Shown: positions 36,635-45,758 of the stretch, in pieces | How positions within the stretch are numbered: position 1 is the stretch's first letter | How the letters are laid out: every line of letters begins with the position of its first letter | Translations under genes and position numbers: made by a program | Notes under the pieces: generated by a model | Databases searched by the model: none | What the model was told of the DNA's origin: nothing | Seen by the model: the letters and a program-made list of their open reading frames with translations, nothing else | DNA from: Mesorhizobium onobrychidis | GTDB lineage: Bacteria > Pseudomonadota > Alphaproteobacteria > Rhizobiales > Rhizobiaceae | DNA length: 64,000 nt | NCBI RefSeq assembly: GCF_024707545.1 | Contig: NZ_CP062229.1 | Span: forward strand, 3,267,501 to 3,331,500 | Direction: 5' to 3'

Positions 36635-37759
36635 ATGTTCAAGTCACTTGTTGGTGGCATCGTTGCCGCCACTGCATTCGTCATGCTGAGCTCGTCGGCG
36701 CTCGCCGAAGCCGAAATCGTCAAAGGCCCGTCCGCCGAGCCGGACTGCTTCGCGCCGTGGGCGGCCGACACGCAGTTCTTCAAGTTCCCCAAGAAGGAAG
36801 GCCCGTACCGCATCGCGCTCGCTAATGGCTACATCGCCAACACTTGGCGCATCCAGATGGTGCAGACGGCGAAGGCCTATGCGGCGCAGCCGGAGGTCGC
36901 GGCGAAACTGAAGGAATTCAAGGTCGTGTCGACCGGCGAAGATGTGCCGGCGCAGATTTCGGCGATCAACAACTTCATCGATTCCGGCTATGATGCGATC
37001 GTCGTCAACGCGCAGAATCCGACGGCGTTCGGACCGGTCATCAAGCGCGCCAAGGAAGCCGGCGTCGTGCTGGTCGCCTTCGACAACATTCTCGACACCA
37101 AGGACGCCATCAACGTCAATGTCGACCAGAAAGGCCTTGGCGAGTTGTGGGCCAACTGGCTGATCAAGCATATTCCCAACGGTGGCAAGATACTCGAAGT
37201 GCGCGGCGTTGCCGGCACATCGGTCGACACCGACCGCCACAATGGCATCCACGAGGTCCTCGATGCTTCCGGCAAGAAGTGGGAGGTCACCGAAGTCATC
37301 GGCAAATGGGACGATGGCGTGGCGCAAAAAGCCTCGGCCGACGCGATCGCCACCAACGGTCCCTTCGATGGCGTCACCGGGCAGGGCGGCGACACCGGCA
37401 TCGTCCAGGCGATGATCGACGCCAAGCATCCGTTCGTGCCGTTTGGCGGTGAAACCGAGAATGGCTTCCGCAAATTCTGCGCCAAGTTTGCCGCAGACGG
37501 GCTGAAATGCTCGTCGGCCGGAACCGGCCCCGCCCAGGTGGCGGTCGCCATCAAGACGGCGATTGCCGCGCTCGAAGGCCAGGTCGTCCCGCAAGCGGTG
37601 AAGCTGCCGCTGGCGATCGTCGAGGATCCGAACCTCAAGGAAGGCGAGGACTATTTCCCCGACCAGTCCGACAATTTCTTCGTCGGCAACTCTTTCCCGA
37701 CCTGCGGCATCAATTTCACCGCGCAGGAAATCATGGGCCAGAGCAAGGAGAACCAGTAG
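36635..37759 (+). CDS. Sugar ABC transporter substrate-binding protein
   Basis: Periplasmic protein of 374 residues. A signal peptide ends near ALA-EAEIV. Lobe motifs include YRIALANGYIANTWRIQMVQTAKAYA (about 50-75) and DAIVVNAQNPTAFGPVIKRAKEAGVVLVAFDN. TGGGAGG lies before the ATG. It starts a four-gene transporter operon (ATPase, two permeases), then gluconokinase. The LacI regulator and kinase suggest gluconate or a related sugar acid, though the binding protein itself does not reveal the ligand. Confidence 0.92.
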   Translation: MFKSLVGGIVAATAFVMLSSSALAEAEIVKGPSAEPDCFAPWAADTQFFKFPKKEGPYRIALANGYIANTWRIQMVQTAKAYAAQPEVAAKLKEFKVVSTGEDVPAQISAINNFIDSGYDAIVVNAQNPTAFGPVIKRAKEAGVVLVAFDNILDTKDAINVNVDQKGLGELWANWLIKHIPNGGKILEVRGVAGTSVDTDRHNGIHEVLDASGKKWEVTEVIGKWDDGVAQKASADAIATNGPFDGVTGQGGDTGIVQAMIDAKHPFVPFGGETENGFRKFCAKFAADGLKCSSAGTGPAQVAVAIKTAIAALEGQVVPQAVKLPLAIVEDPNLKEGEDYFPDQSDNFFVGNSFPTCGINFTAQEIMGQSKENQ

Positions 37760-37770
37760 ACTGATCGCTC

Positions 37771-37797
37771 GGCGCCGCAGGGAAATCCCGCGGCGCC
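37771..37797 (+). other. Intercistronic hairpin between binding protein and ATPase
   Basis: GGCGCCGC (37771-37778) pairs with GCGGCGCC (37790-37797), and an inner GGG/CCC extends the stem with one bulged A. Such hairpins after binding-protein genes usually protect the upstream mRNA so that the binding protein is made in excess. Confidence 0.6.
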
Positions 37798-37830
37798 GGT
37801 TTCGAAGAACAAGCGCCTTGGGAGGGGCCG

Positions 37831-39378
37831 ATGGACGGTGCGGTTCCGCTCTTCCGCATGGAGGGCATATCCAAGCGCTATGGCGGTGTGCGGGCGCTGG
37901 AAAAGGCCGAGCTTTCGGTCACGTCAGGCAGCATCCACGCCATCCTCGGTGAAAACGGCGCCGGCAAATCGACGCTGATCAAGGTCATGGCCGGCGTCGT
38001 CGCACCCGACGAAGGCCGCATGATGCTGGACGGAAGCGAGGTGAGCTTCGCTTCGCCGGCCGCGGCCAACCAGGCCGGCATCGTCTGCATCTTCCAGGAA
38101 CTGTCGCTCGTCCCCGAACTCAGCGTCGCCGACAACATCGTCATTTCCGATCCGCCCAAGCGCTTCGGCATGATCGACCGCAAGGCGCAGCGCCGCATCG
38201 CGGAAGAAGCCCTTGCTCGCGCCGGCGCCGCCGACATCCACCCGCTGGCGCTGGTCAAGGATCTTCCTCTTTCAAGAAGGCAGATGGTCGAGATCGCCAA
38301 AGCACTTGCCAGGAAGCCGCGCATCCTGATCCTCGACGAGGCGACGTCGGCGCTGACCGCGGCCGACGTCGCCAAGATTTTCGGCGTCTTGAAGCGGCTG
38401 CGCTCGGAAGGGCTGGCGCTGCTCTACATCTCCCATCGGATGAACGAGATCGCCGAGCTTGCCGACCAGTGCACGGTATACCGCAACGGCCGCAATGTCG
38501 CCAGTTATGCTGCGGGCTCGAAGAGCGACAATGAAGTCGTCGAGCTGATGATCGGCCGCGAATACAGCCATATTTTCCCACCGAAGCCGGTGCGCGCGCC
38601 GGCCACCGCCGCGCCCGTGCTGGAGGCGCGCAAGCTTTCCTGGACCGACCGGCTGGACAATATCTCGCTGTCGGTCGACGCAGGCGAGGTCGTCGGCCTC
38701 GGCGGTCTCGACGGCCAGGGCCAGCGCGAATTGCTGCTCGCCTTCTTCGGCGTGCTGCGCGGCCTCAGCGGCCAGATATTTATCGACGGCAAGCTGGTTA
38801 CCATCGCCAGCCCAGCCAAGGCGCGCGGTGACCGGATCGGCATGGCACTGATCCCGGAAGACCGCAAGACGGAAGGCCTGATGCTGCCGATGACGGTGCG
38901 CGAAAACCTCTCCTTTGCAGCACTCGACCGGCTGTCCAGGGCCGGCATCATCGACCGTGCCGCCGAGCAGCGGCTGATCGACGACATGGTCGGTCTGCTG
39001 GCGATAAAGACGGCAGGGCTAGACATTCCTGTCGGCGCACTGTCCGGTGGCAACCAGCAGAAGGTCGTCATCGCCAAATGGCTGATGCGGCAGCCGCGCA
39101 TCATCCTGCTCAACGACCCGACGCGGGGCATCGATGTCGGCACCAAGCAGGAACTGTATCAGCTGATGCGCAAGCTTGCCGACCAAGGTGCGGCGATCCT
39201 GTTTTACTCGACCGACTATGACGAGCTTATCGGCTGCTGCGACCGGGTGCTGGTGCTCTATGACGGGGCGGTCAAGCGCGAACTGGTCGGCGCCGAGATC
39301 ACCGAGCGGGCGCTGATCGCCAGCGCCCTCAACATCCATGGCGAAGAGATGCCTGTTGGCCAAGGAGCGGACGCGTGA
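37831..39378 (+). CDS. Sugar ABC transporter ATP-binding protein (two domains, RbsA-like)
   Basis: ATPase of 515 residues with two nucleotide-binding domains. The first has Walker A GENGAGKST (about 39-47) and Walker B ILILDEATSA; the second lacks an intact Walker A (GGLDGQGQRE) but keeps LSGGNQQKVVIAKWL and IILLNDPTRGID, as in RbsA and other CUT2 ATPases. GGGAGG precedes the ATG. Its stop overlaps the GTG of the next gene (GTGA). Confidence 0.94.
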   Translation: MDGAVPLFRMEGISKRYGGVRALEKAELSVTSGSIHAILGENGAGKSTLIKVMAGVVAPDEGRMMLDGSEVSFASPAAANQAGIVCIFQELSLVPELSVADNIVISDPPKRFGMIDRKAQRRIAEEALARAGAADIHPLALVKDLPLSRRQMVEIAKALARKPRILILDEATSALTAADVAKIFGVLKRLRSEGLALLYISHRMNEIAELADQCTVYRNGRNVASYAAGSKSDNEVVELMIGREYSHIFPPKPVRAPATAAPVLEARKLSWTDRLDNISLSVDAGEVVGLGGLDGQGQRELLLAFFGVLRGLSGQIFIDGKLVTIASPAKARGDRIGMALIPEDRKTEGLMLPMTVRENLSFAALDRLSRAGIIDRAAEQRLIDDMVGLLAIKTAGLDIPVGALSGGNQQKVVIAKWLMRQPRIILLNDPTRGIDVGTKQELYQLMRKLADQGAAILFYSTDYDELIGCCDRVLVLYDGAVKRELVGAEITERALIASALNIHGEEMPVGQGADA

Positions 39379-40355
39379 AAGATTGGCGCTACTGGCTTGC
39401 CGAACAACGCGGAACGCTGCTGGCGTTCGGCATCTTCATCGTGATGTTTACGATCTACACCTCGAACCATCCGGCGGGGTTTACCGCCAACGTCGTGCAA
39501 ACGGCTTCGAACAAGGGCGTGCTGCTTGCCTTCGTCGCCATGGCGCAGACGCTGGTGGTAATCACTGCCGGCATCGATCTTTCCGTCGGCATGATCTTTC
39601 TGCTGACCAACTGCCTGGCCTCATGGCTGGTCATCGGCACCGGCATCGAGACCGCATTCGGTGTCGTCGCGGTGCTTGGCACCGGGCTGCTCTGCGGGGC
39701 CATCAACGGCGCCATCGTCATCTACGGACGGCTGCAGCCGATCGTCACCACCATCGCCACCGGCGCGGTCTATTTCGGCATCGCGCTGCTTTTGAGACCG
39801 TTTCCGGGCGGCTCGGTCAACGAGGATCTCGCCGATGCGCTGACCGGCCGGCTGTTCGGCGTGGTGCCGGCGAGCCTGGTGGCGCTGCTGGCCGTCGTGC
39901 TCCTGGTCTGGGTGCCGTTCAGCCGCTCCGTGCTCGGCCGCGCCGCTTATGCGGCCGGATCGTCGGAGATGGCGGCCTACATGTCCGGCGTGCCGATCCG
40001 CCGCGGAAAATTCATCGCCTATGCGCTGGCCGGCCTGCTCGCCGCGATCGGCGGGCTGTTTCTGACATTCTTCACCTATACGGGCGAGGCGGCCTATGCC
40101 AGCGGCAATGCCTACACGCTGTTCTCCATCGCCGCCGTGGTGCTCGGCGGCGTTTCGCTGTTCGGCGGCAAGGGCAGCGCCATCGGCGCGATTTTTGGCG
40201 CGCTCGCCTTCCGCACCATCGGCGACCTGCTCTTCGTCTTCGATTTCGATCCGCTCTGGCAGCCGCTGTTCCAGGGCGTCATCCTGCTGATCGCCGTCAG
40301 CCTCGGTGCCTTCGCCCTGTTCAGGGTCCGCAACCGGCTGGAGTGGTTCCTGTGA
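39375..40355 (+). CDS. Sugar ABC transporter permease 1
   Basis: Membrane permease of 326 residues of the RbsC family with GIDLSVGMIFLLTN (about 71-84) and LGGVSLFGGKGSAIGAIFGA (about 256-275). It starts with GTG overlapping the ATPase stop. Together with the next gene it forms a heterodimeric permease, as in rhizobial CUT2 systems with two permease genes. Confidence 0.92.
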   Translation: MKDWRYWLAEQRGTLLAFGIFIVMFTIYTSNHPAGFTANVVQTASNKGVLLAFVAMAQTLVVITAGIDLSVGMIFLLTNCLASWLVIGTGIETAFGVVAVLGTGLLCGAINGAIVIYGRLQPIVTTIATGAVYFGIALLLRPFPGGSVNEDLADALTGRLFGVVPASLVALLAVVLLVWVPFSRSVLGRAAYAAGSSEMAAYMSGVPIRRGKFIAYALAGLLAAIGGLFLTFFTYTGEAAYASGNAYTLFSIAAVVLGGVSLFGGKGSAIGAIFGALAFRTIGDLLFVFDFDPLWQPLFQGVILLIAVSLGAFALFRVRNRLEWFL

Positions 40356-41338
40356 GCGAAACGACGATAGGTGGCATCGCTGGCCGCATGCCGAAATTCA
40401 TCCGCCGCGCCGACCCTGCGGTGCTGACCGCCTTTGCCTGTATCGTGCTGCTGCTGTTCGTCGGTAGTCTCTATTCGCGCAGCTTCCTGTCGCCGGAATA
40501 TCTGCTGCAGCAGCTCAAGGTGGCCTCGTTTCTCGGCGTCATCGCCACCGGCATGATGCTGGTCATCCTGCTCGGCCAGATCGACCTGTCGGTGCCGTGG
40601 TCGGTGGCGGCGGGCGCAATGATGGCCTGTGCGGCCGCCGCCTACGGCCCGGTCGGCATGGCGCTGGCGATCCCGTTCGGCATCTTCTGCGGTGTGCTGA
40701 TCGGCGTCGTCAACGGCATCGGCGTCGCTTATCTGCGCATTCCCTCGATGATCATCACGCTTGCCACCAATGCCGTCGCGCAAGGGCTGATGGTGGTCTA
40801 TACGGGCGGCTTCTCGCCGCAGGATTCGGCGACCCCGGCGATGCGCTATCTGGCGACCGGCTTTGCCATTCCGGGCGTGCCCAACGCCGTCGTCATCTGG
40901 GCGCTGATCGGTGCTGCGATGGTTTTCGTGCTGACCCGCACCGGCTTCGGCCGCACAGTCTACGGCATCGGCAACCGCGAGCGCGCCGCCTACCTCTCCG
41001 GTATCGACACGCGGCGCGTGGTGCTGATCGCCTTCGCCGTCTCCGGCGGGCTCTCCGCCTTCGGCGGCGTGCTTCTGGCCGGCTATGCCTCCAAGGCGGC
41101 GCAGTCGATGGGCGACGCCTATCTCCTGCCGTCGATAGCAGCGGTCGTGCTTGGCGGCACCTCGATCCTCGGCGGCCGCGGCTCCTATCTCGGCACGGTC
41201 GCTGGCGTCATCCTGATCACGCTTTTGCAATCCATTCTTTCGGTCATGCAGATGCCGGAGGCGGGGCGGCAGATCATCTACGGCGTCGTCATCGTCGCCA
41301 TGCTCCTGCTTTACGGCCGCGCGCCGGCCAGCCGCTGA
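40352..41338 (+). CDS. Sugar ABC transporter permease 2
   Basis: Membrane permease of 328 residues, also RbsC-like (GQIDLSVPWSVAAGAMM about 78-94; VLGGTSILGGRGSYLGTVAG near 266-285). The GTG start at 40352 overlaps the stop of permease 1 (GTGA). The open frame runs far upstream through the overlapping gene and is not coding there. Confidence 0.92.
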   Translation: MSETTIGGIAGRMPKFIRRADPAVLTAFACIVLLLFVGSLYSRSFLSPEYLLQQLKVASFLGVIATGMMLVILLGQIDLSVPWSVAAGAMMACAAAAYGPVGMALAIPFGIFCGVLIGVVNGIGVAYLRIPSMIITLATNAVAQGLMVVYTGGFSPQDSATPAMRYLATGFAIPGVPNAVVIWALIGAAMVFVLTRTGFGRTVYGIGNRERAAYLSGIDTRRVVLIAFAVSGGLSAFGGVLLAGYASKAAQSMGDAYLLPSIAAVVLGGTSILGGRGSYLGTVAGVILITLLQSILSVMQMPEAGRQIIYGVVIVAMLLLYGRAPASR

Positions 41339-41367
41339 CCCGCATCGTGGACGAAAAGGCAGCACAA

Positions 41368-41898
41368 ATGCAGAGGGATCATCCGGTTCGGTTCGCACCG
41401 GCCGTCGTGGTGATGGGCGTCGCCGGCTGTGGCAAGTCGGCCGTCGGCGAAGCGCTGGCCGCAGCGTTGGGCGCCATCTTCGTCGAGGGCGACCGGCTGC
41501 ATCCGCCGGAAAACGTCGCGCGTATGGCAAGAGGCGAGCCGCTGACCGACGCATTGCGCGAAGGCTGGCTCGACGCGATCGGCCGACGCATTGCGGGATC
41601 GGTCGGCGATGGGCAGGGCGTGGTTGCCGCCTGCTCGGCGCTGAAGCGCAGCTACCGCGAGCGTCTGCGCGGCTTTTGCCACGACATCGTTTTCCTCTAT
41701 CTGGAAATCGATCCCGCGACCGCAAAGCAGCGTGTCGGCTCCCGCCAGGGCCATTTCATGCCGGCAAGCCTGGTCGACAGCCAGTTCGCCACGCTTGAAG
41801 CGCCGGCAGCGGACGAGAACGCATTGACGCTCGATGCGACGCGCCCGATCGCCGATATTGTCGGCGATGCCGTGAGTCTGGTCGAGGCGAATTCATGA
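41368..41898 (+). CDS. gntK: Gluconokinase
   Basis: Cytoplasmic kinase of 176 residues of the GntK/shikimate kinase-like family; it phosphorylates gluconate to 6-phosphogluconate. The P-loop MGVAGCGKSAVGEAL is at about 16-30, followed by FVEGDRLHPPENVARMARGEPLTDALREGWL and ACSALKRSYRERLR, all characteristic of gluconokinase. It starts 29 bases after permease 2 and probably ends the operon. It supports gluconate, or a sugar that yields it, as substrate of the transporter. Confidence 0.93.
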   Translation: MQRDHPVRFAPAVVVMGVAGCGKSAVGEALAAALGAIFVEGDRLHPPENVARMARGEPLTDALREGWLDAIGRRIAGSVGDGQGVVAACSALKRSYRERLRGFCHDIVFLYLEIDPATAKQRVGSRQGHFMPASLVDSQFATLEAPAADENALTLDATRPIADIVGDAVSLVEANS

Positions 41899-41936
41899 AG
41901 GGTACACTGGCGCGGACCCGCTTTAGCGGCGGCTGA

Positions 41937-42386
41937 TCAGATCTGCGACGTCAGTTCGACTGGAAAATCGTCATTGTCGGCGTCGCGCATCGCGGCGAGG
42001 CTGCGATTGTCCAGCACCTCGGCGATCGCCTGGCGCACCTCCAGCATCATGTTCCGGACCTGGCATGTCGCCTCGTCGCAGTCCTCGCAGCGCTGATATT
42101 GGGTGCGGCTGGCGCAAGGGATTGGCGCCAGCGGCCCGTCGAGGACACGCACGACATGGCCGATCTTGATCTCGGAGGCCGGCCGGGCGAGGCGATAGCC
42201 GCCTTCCTTGCCCTTGCGGCTCTGGACGAAGCCGGCATTGCGCAATTCGCCCAGAATGGCATCCAGGAATTTCTTCGGGATGTTGTTGGCGACGGCAATG
42301 TCGTTGACGAATGCGAGCTGACCGACCGGCAAGCCTGACAGATGCACGAGGGCCTTGAGGCCGTATTTGCCTTTTTTGGTAAGCAT
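41937..42386 (-). CDS. Rrf2 family transcriptional regulator
   Basis: Regulator of 149 residues. The N-terminal winged helix includes GKYGLKALVHL and FVNDIAVANNIPKKFLDAILGELRNAGFVQSRKGKEGGYRLA (about 28-69). A cysteine cluster PC-x8-C-x2-C-x4-C (about 91-108) could bind an Fe-S cluster as in IscR and RirA. Its place beside sulfate transport genes suggests control of cysteine or sulfur metabolism. It is convergent with gluconokinase. Confidence 0.88.
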   Translation of the reverse strand: MLTKKGKYGLKALVHLSGLPVGQLAFVNDIAVANNIPKKFLDAILGELRNAGFVQSRKGKEGGYRLARPASEIKIGHVVRVLDGPLAPIPCASRTQYQRCEDCDEATCQVRNMMLEVRQAIAEVLDNRSLAAMRDADNDDFPVELTSQI

Positions 42387-42410
42387 GCCCGATTCAGTTC
42401 ATGAAAACCC

Positions 42411-42433
42411 CAACCGCCCGCATCTGGCGGTTG
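42411..42433 (-). promoter_or_regulatory. Leader hairpin upstream of the Rrf2 gene
   Basis: CAACCGCC (42411-42418) and GGCGGTTG (42426-42433) form an 8-bp stem 24 bases before the Rrf2 start. On the minus strand it is followed by GGGGTTTTC, so it could act as an attenuator or an upstream terminator. Confidence 0.4.
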
Positions 42434-42448
42434 TTTGTGTGTAAATCA

Positions 42449-42539
42449 TGACGTTTTGGTCGCGCGATGCAGTTTCGCGAAAACAAGCCGTCTGATGGCA
42501 CGGTAGGCACAAACACGTTGATTCTTCGTGACGTTTTGG
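42449..42539. repeat. Direct repeat TGACGTTTTGG in the Rrf2 upstream region
   Basis: The 11-mer occurs at 42449-42459 and 42529-42539, 80 bp apart, upstream of the Rrf2 gene. The spacing and position suggest possible regulator sites; nothing else supports this. Confidence 0.3.
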
Positions 42540-42591
42540 ATGGTGCGCCCGGAAAGTGCGGGAAATCACCTTTCCGGAGCGTGAAAACGAC

Positions 42592-42615
42592 GAAAGCCGG
42601 CAAAAGCCGGCTTTC
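42592..42615 (-). terminator. Hairpin after the sulfate-binding protein gene
   Basis: GAAAGCCGGC (42592-42601) and GCCGGCTTTC (42606-42615) form a perfect 10-bp stem with an AAAA loop, 25 bases past the stop of the minus-strand gene. The best terminator-like structure in this region, although the T-run is short. Confidence 0.65.
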
Positions 42616-42640
42616 TTGTCACGTTCGACGATCGCTTGCC

Positions 42641-43627
42641 TTAGCGGCTGCCGTAGGTCTGGTCGAGCAGTCCGCCCGCGGCGAAATGCTCGGCCTGGAC
42701 CTTGGCCCAGCCGCCGAAGACATCTTCCACCGTCAGCAGGCGGATGTCGGGAAACTCGGCCTTGTATTTGGCGGCGACCGCCGCGTCGCGAGCCCGCAGA
42801 CCGTTGCGGGCGGCGATGTCCTGGCCCTGCGGCGTATAGAGGAAGTCGAGATAGGTCTTGGCGAGGTCACGCCTGCCGTGCTCGTCGGCGACCGTGTCGA
42901 CGATCGCCACCGGAAACTCCGCCAGCAGGCTGACCGAGGGCGTCACCTGCTCGAACTTGTCATCGCCATACTCCCTGCGGATGCCGCGCGTTTCCGACTC
43001 GAAGGTGATCAGCACGTCGCCGATCTCGCGCTGCACGAAAGTGGTGGTCGCGGCGCGCCCGCCGCTGTCGAAGATCGGGACGTTGTTGAACAGCTTGGTG
43101 ACGAACTCCTTCACCTTGGCGTCGTCGCCCTTGAAGGCCTCCTTGGCATAGGCGGTGGCCGCCAGATAGGTGTAGCGCGCATTGCCCGACGTTTTCGGAT
43201 TGGGGAAGATCACCTGCACGTCGTCGCGCACGAGATCGTCCCAATCATTGATGTTCTTCGGGTTGCCGGCGCGCACCAGGAAGGACGGCAGCGAATAGAA
43301 AGGCGAGGCGTTGTCGGGGAAATCCTTCTGCCAGTCGGCGGAGATAAGACCCTTCGAGACCAGGAAGTCGATGTCGATGACCTGGTTGAAGGTGACGACA
43401 TCCGCGCCGAGGCCCTCGGCAATGGCGCGCGCTTGCGCCGACGTCCCGGCATGCGACTGATCGATGGCCACGCCGGGGTGCTCGGCGATGAAGGCCTTGT
43501 TGACCTGCGCAAACAATTCGCGGCCTACATCATAGGACGCATTCAGCAGTCTGTCGGCCGACCAGGCTTGGGAGGATGCCAGGAACAGGCCGGCCAATGT
43601 GGCGACGCCAAGCAAAAATCGCTTCAT
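42641..43627 (-). CDS. Sulfate ABC transporter substrate-binding protein (Sbp/CysP type), 1
   Basis: Periplasmic sulfate-binding protein of 328 residues. A signal peptide ends near AWS-ADRLL, then the family motifs LLNASYDVGRELFAQVNKAF, IDQSHAGTSAQARAIAEGL, VIFPNPKTSGNARYTYLAA and GIRREYGDDKFEQVTPSVSLLAEFPVAIVD. It lies apart from cysTWA, alone with its own hairpin terminator. It is a second paralogue of the protein at 47519-48547. Confidence 0.93.
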   Translation of the reverse strand: MKRFLLGVATLAGLFLASSQAWSADRLLNASYDVGRELFAQVNKAFIAEHPGVAIDQSHAGTSAQARAIAEGLGADVVTFNQVIDIDFLVSKGLISADWQKDFPDNASPFYSLPSFLVRAGNPKNINDWDDLVRDDVQVIFPNPKTSGNARYTYLAATAYAKEAFKGDDAKVKEFVTKLFNNVPIFDSGGRAATTTFVQREIGDVLITFESETRGIRREYGDDKFEQVTPSVSLLAEFPVAIVDTVADEHGRRDLAKTYLDFLYTPQGQDIAARNGLRARDAAVAAKYKAEFPDIRLLTVEDVFGGWAKVQAEHFAAGGLLDQTYGSR

Positions 43628-43853
43628 GAAAACAGGCTCCCTGAAAACACCGTTTGTCGAATGCGGCAGGATAATCGGGCAATACGCGAGGCGACGAGGC
43701 ATGCAAGCCGGATCTGTGGCATTGCTGTGAGAAAAAGCGTTGCCGAAACAGCCCATTGTTAGGATTTTCTTCCACGCTAGGTCATTACCGGCATGTTCTC
43801 GCCAGCGCCGCTGGTGCTTTTCCAATCACCTTCCTAGTGAGGTAATGACATAG

Positions 43854-43868
43854 ATACACATTGTGTAT
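43854..43868. promoter_or_regulatory. Candidate toxin-antitoxin operator ATACAC-ATT-GTGTAT
   Basis: A 6-3-6 inverted repeat lies 34 bases before the antitoxin ATG. RHH antitoxins of TacA/DUF1778 type bind palindromes overlapping their own promoter. Confidence 0.6.
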
Positions 43869-43902
43869 ACGGAATGCTATGGTGAGGAAAGAGGACTCCT
43901 TC

Positions 43903-44184
43903 ATGACAAAGACTACACCTGAGACCCACGCCAAGCCTGTCAATCTGCGCATCCGAGAGGATGTACGCATTCTGATTGACCGCGCCGCGAAAATACGCGG
44001 GAAAACCCGCTCTGACTTTATGATCGATGCCGCCTACCGCGCGGCCGAGGACACGCTGCTCGACCAAGCGCTGATCAAGGTGGATCCCGAGAGTTACCGG
44101 CATTATCTCGACATCCTTGATGAACCACCGAGCGGTGAGGGTTTTGCACGCCTTATGAACGCGCCCAAGCCCTGGCAGCGCTGA
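43903..44184 (+). CDS. DUF1778 ribbon-helix-helix antitoxin (TacA-like)
   Basis: Antitoxin of 93 residues. The N-terminal RHH segment (VNLRIREDVRILIDRAAKIRGKTRSDFMIDAAYRAAEDTLLDQ) is the DNA-binding part; the C-terminal tail (DPESYRHYLDILDEPP, FARLMNAPKPWQR) is the usual toxin-neutralising region. The start at 43903 is preferred over 43879 because GAGGA is well placed. Its TGA overlaps the toxin ATG by one base. Confidence 0.9.
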   Translation: MTKTTPETHAKPVNLRIREDVRILIDRAAKIRGKTRSDFMIDAAYRAAEDTLLDQALIKVDPESYRHYLDILDEPPSGEGFARLMNAPKPWQR

Positions 44185-44660
44185 TGCTGTCGGCGCCTAC
44201 GCCTCTTGCCGAAAACCACGATCTGGAACTTTTCCAAAGCGGGAGCGAGAGCCTGGATCAATGGCTTCGTCGCAGGGCGCGCGCCAACCAGATCAGCGGC
44301 GCGTCGCGTACTTATGTGGTAACGGAAGGCATGCGCGTTGTCGGCTGCTACTGTCTCTCGTCGGGCGGGCTTGATCTTGCGGAAGCGCCAGGCGCCATTC
44401 GCCGCAACATGCCAGATCCCGTTCCAATGGCTGTGCTCGGGCGTCTCGCCGTGGACGCTGGCTGGCAAGGGAAGGGGCTAGGCGCAGCGCTGTTGCAAGA
44501 CGCCGTTCTGCGCACTGGTCATGCCGCGACGATCCTCGGGATTCGCGGCATTTTTGTTCATGCCATATCGGCTGAAGCGAAAGCCTTCTACGAGCACTAC
44601 GGCTTTGCGGCTTCCCCGAAAAATCCGATGACCCTCGTGCTCTCGCTAAAGGCGCATTGA
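44184..44660 (+). CDS. GNAT family acetyltransferase toxin (TacT-like)
   Basis: Acetyltransferase of 158 residues. It begins with the TacT pattern (NHDLELFQSGSESLDQWLRRRARANQ), has the acetyl-CoA binding motif LGRLAVDAGWQGKGLGAALLQDA (about 84-106), and ends with AFYEHYGFAASP holding the catalytic tyrosine. Toxins of this family acetylate charged aminoacyl-tRNAs and block translation. The pair sits between two sulfate transport transcription units as an independent module. Confidence 0.9.
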   Translation: MLSAPTPLAENHDLELFQSGSESLDQWLRRRARANQISGASRTYVVTEGMRVVGCYCLSSGGLDLAEAPGAIRRNMPDPVPMAVLGRLAVDAGWQGKGLGAALLQDAVLRTGHAATILGIRGIFVHAISAEAKAFYEHYGFAASPKNPMTLVLSLKAH

Positions 44661-44702
44661 AAGGCAGTCGATGTCGTTCAGCATGAAAGAGGCGACCGCC
44701 AG

Positions 44703-45743
44703 CTAAGCAACCGGAAAAAGCTTCCAGCGCCGCGGCCTGAACGCCACCCGGCTTTTCTGCGCCGCCGGATGGTCGACGGGCAGCTCGATCTCGACCCGTT
44801 GGCGCTCGCCGCCGATTTCGAGCTCCACGCGTCTGGTGCCGGCGACGCGGCGGCTGGCGGCGACCGTGCCGGCGATGCAGCCATTGCATTCGTCCACCAG
44901 TTCGACATCGTGCGGGCGGAAGAACAGCGTCGCTTCGCCTTGCGGTGCATGCGGCGCGGACAGCCCGATCGGGCGGTCGGCGATCCAGACCTGACCGTCT
45001 TCGACCTTGACGGGAAGCGCGCTCGATTCACCGATGAAGCCGTAGACGAAGGGCGAGTTCGGCGTGTCGTAGATTTCATCGGCGGTGCCGACCTGCTCGA
45101 TGCTGCCCTGGCTCATCACCACGACGCGGTCGGCAAGCTCGAGCGCCTCTTCCTGGTCATGGGTGACGAAGACTGTGGTGTGGCCGGTGGCGTCGTGGAT
45201 GTCGCGCAGCCAGCGGCGCAACTCGCGGCGGACCTGGGCATCGAGCGCGCCGAACGGCTCGTCGAGCAAAAGCACGGCCGGTTCGATCGCCATGGCGCGG
45301 GCAAGCGCCACACGCTGGCGCTGGCCGCCCGAAAGCTGCGCCGGATAGCGCTTCTCCAAGCCGGAAAGCTGGACAAGGTCGAGAAGCTCGGAGGCACGGC
45401 GGCGGATTTCCTGCGCCGACGGCCGTGACGGCCCGTGCCGAACTTTTAAGCCGAAGCCGATATTGTCGGCCACCGTCATATGGCGAAACAGCGCATAATG
45501 CTGGAAAACGAAGCCGACATTGCGCTCCTGGATCGACTTTTGCGACGCATCCTCCTCGCCGAAGAAGATCTTTCCTTTCGTCGGCCGCTCCAGCCCGGCT
45601 ATCAGCCTGAGCAGCGTCGTCTTGCCGGAGCCGGAAGGCCCGAGCAGCGCGATCAGCTCGCCGGACTTGATGTCGAGCGAAACGTCGTGGAGGGCCGGAA
45701 ACCGTTCAAACTCCTTGCGCACGTTGGCAACGCGAACTTCCAT
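44703..45743 (-). CDS. cysA: Sulfate/thiosulfate ABC transporter ATP-binding protein
   Basis: ATPase of 346 residues. Walker A GPSGSGKTT (about 35-43), Q-loop FVFQHYALF, signature LSGGQRQRVALARAM, Walker B AVLLLDEPFGALDAQ and H-loop VFVTHDQEEA are all present; a TOBE-like domain follows from about residue 240. Sulfate transporters carry this CysA form. It lies 15 bases after cysW on the same strand. Confidence 0.95.
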   Translation of the reverse strand: MEVRVANVRKEFERFPALHDVSLDIKSGELIALLGPSGSGKTTLLRLIAGLERPTKGKIFFGEEDASQKSIQERNVGFVFQHYALFRHMTVADNIGFGLKVRHGPSRPSAQEIRRRASELLDLVQLSGLEKRYPAQLSGGQRQRVALARAMAIEPAVLLLDEPFGALDAQVRRELRRWLRDIHDATGHTTVFVTHDQEEALELADRVVVMSQGSIEQVGTADEIYDTPNSPFVYGFIGESSALPVKVEDGQVWIADRPIGLSAPHAPQGEATLFFRPHDVELVDECNGCIAGTVAASRRVAGTRRVELEIGGERQRVEIELPVDHPAAQKSRVAFRPRRWKLFPVA

Positions 45744-45758
45744 CAACCGTCCCTTTTT

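Noticed and set aside
39338..40351. 338-codon N-terminal extension of permease 2
   Set aside because: It overlaps permease 1 entirely in another frame and has no membrane pattern; the GTG at 40352 gives a normal permease start.
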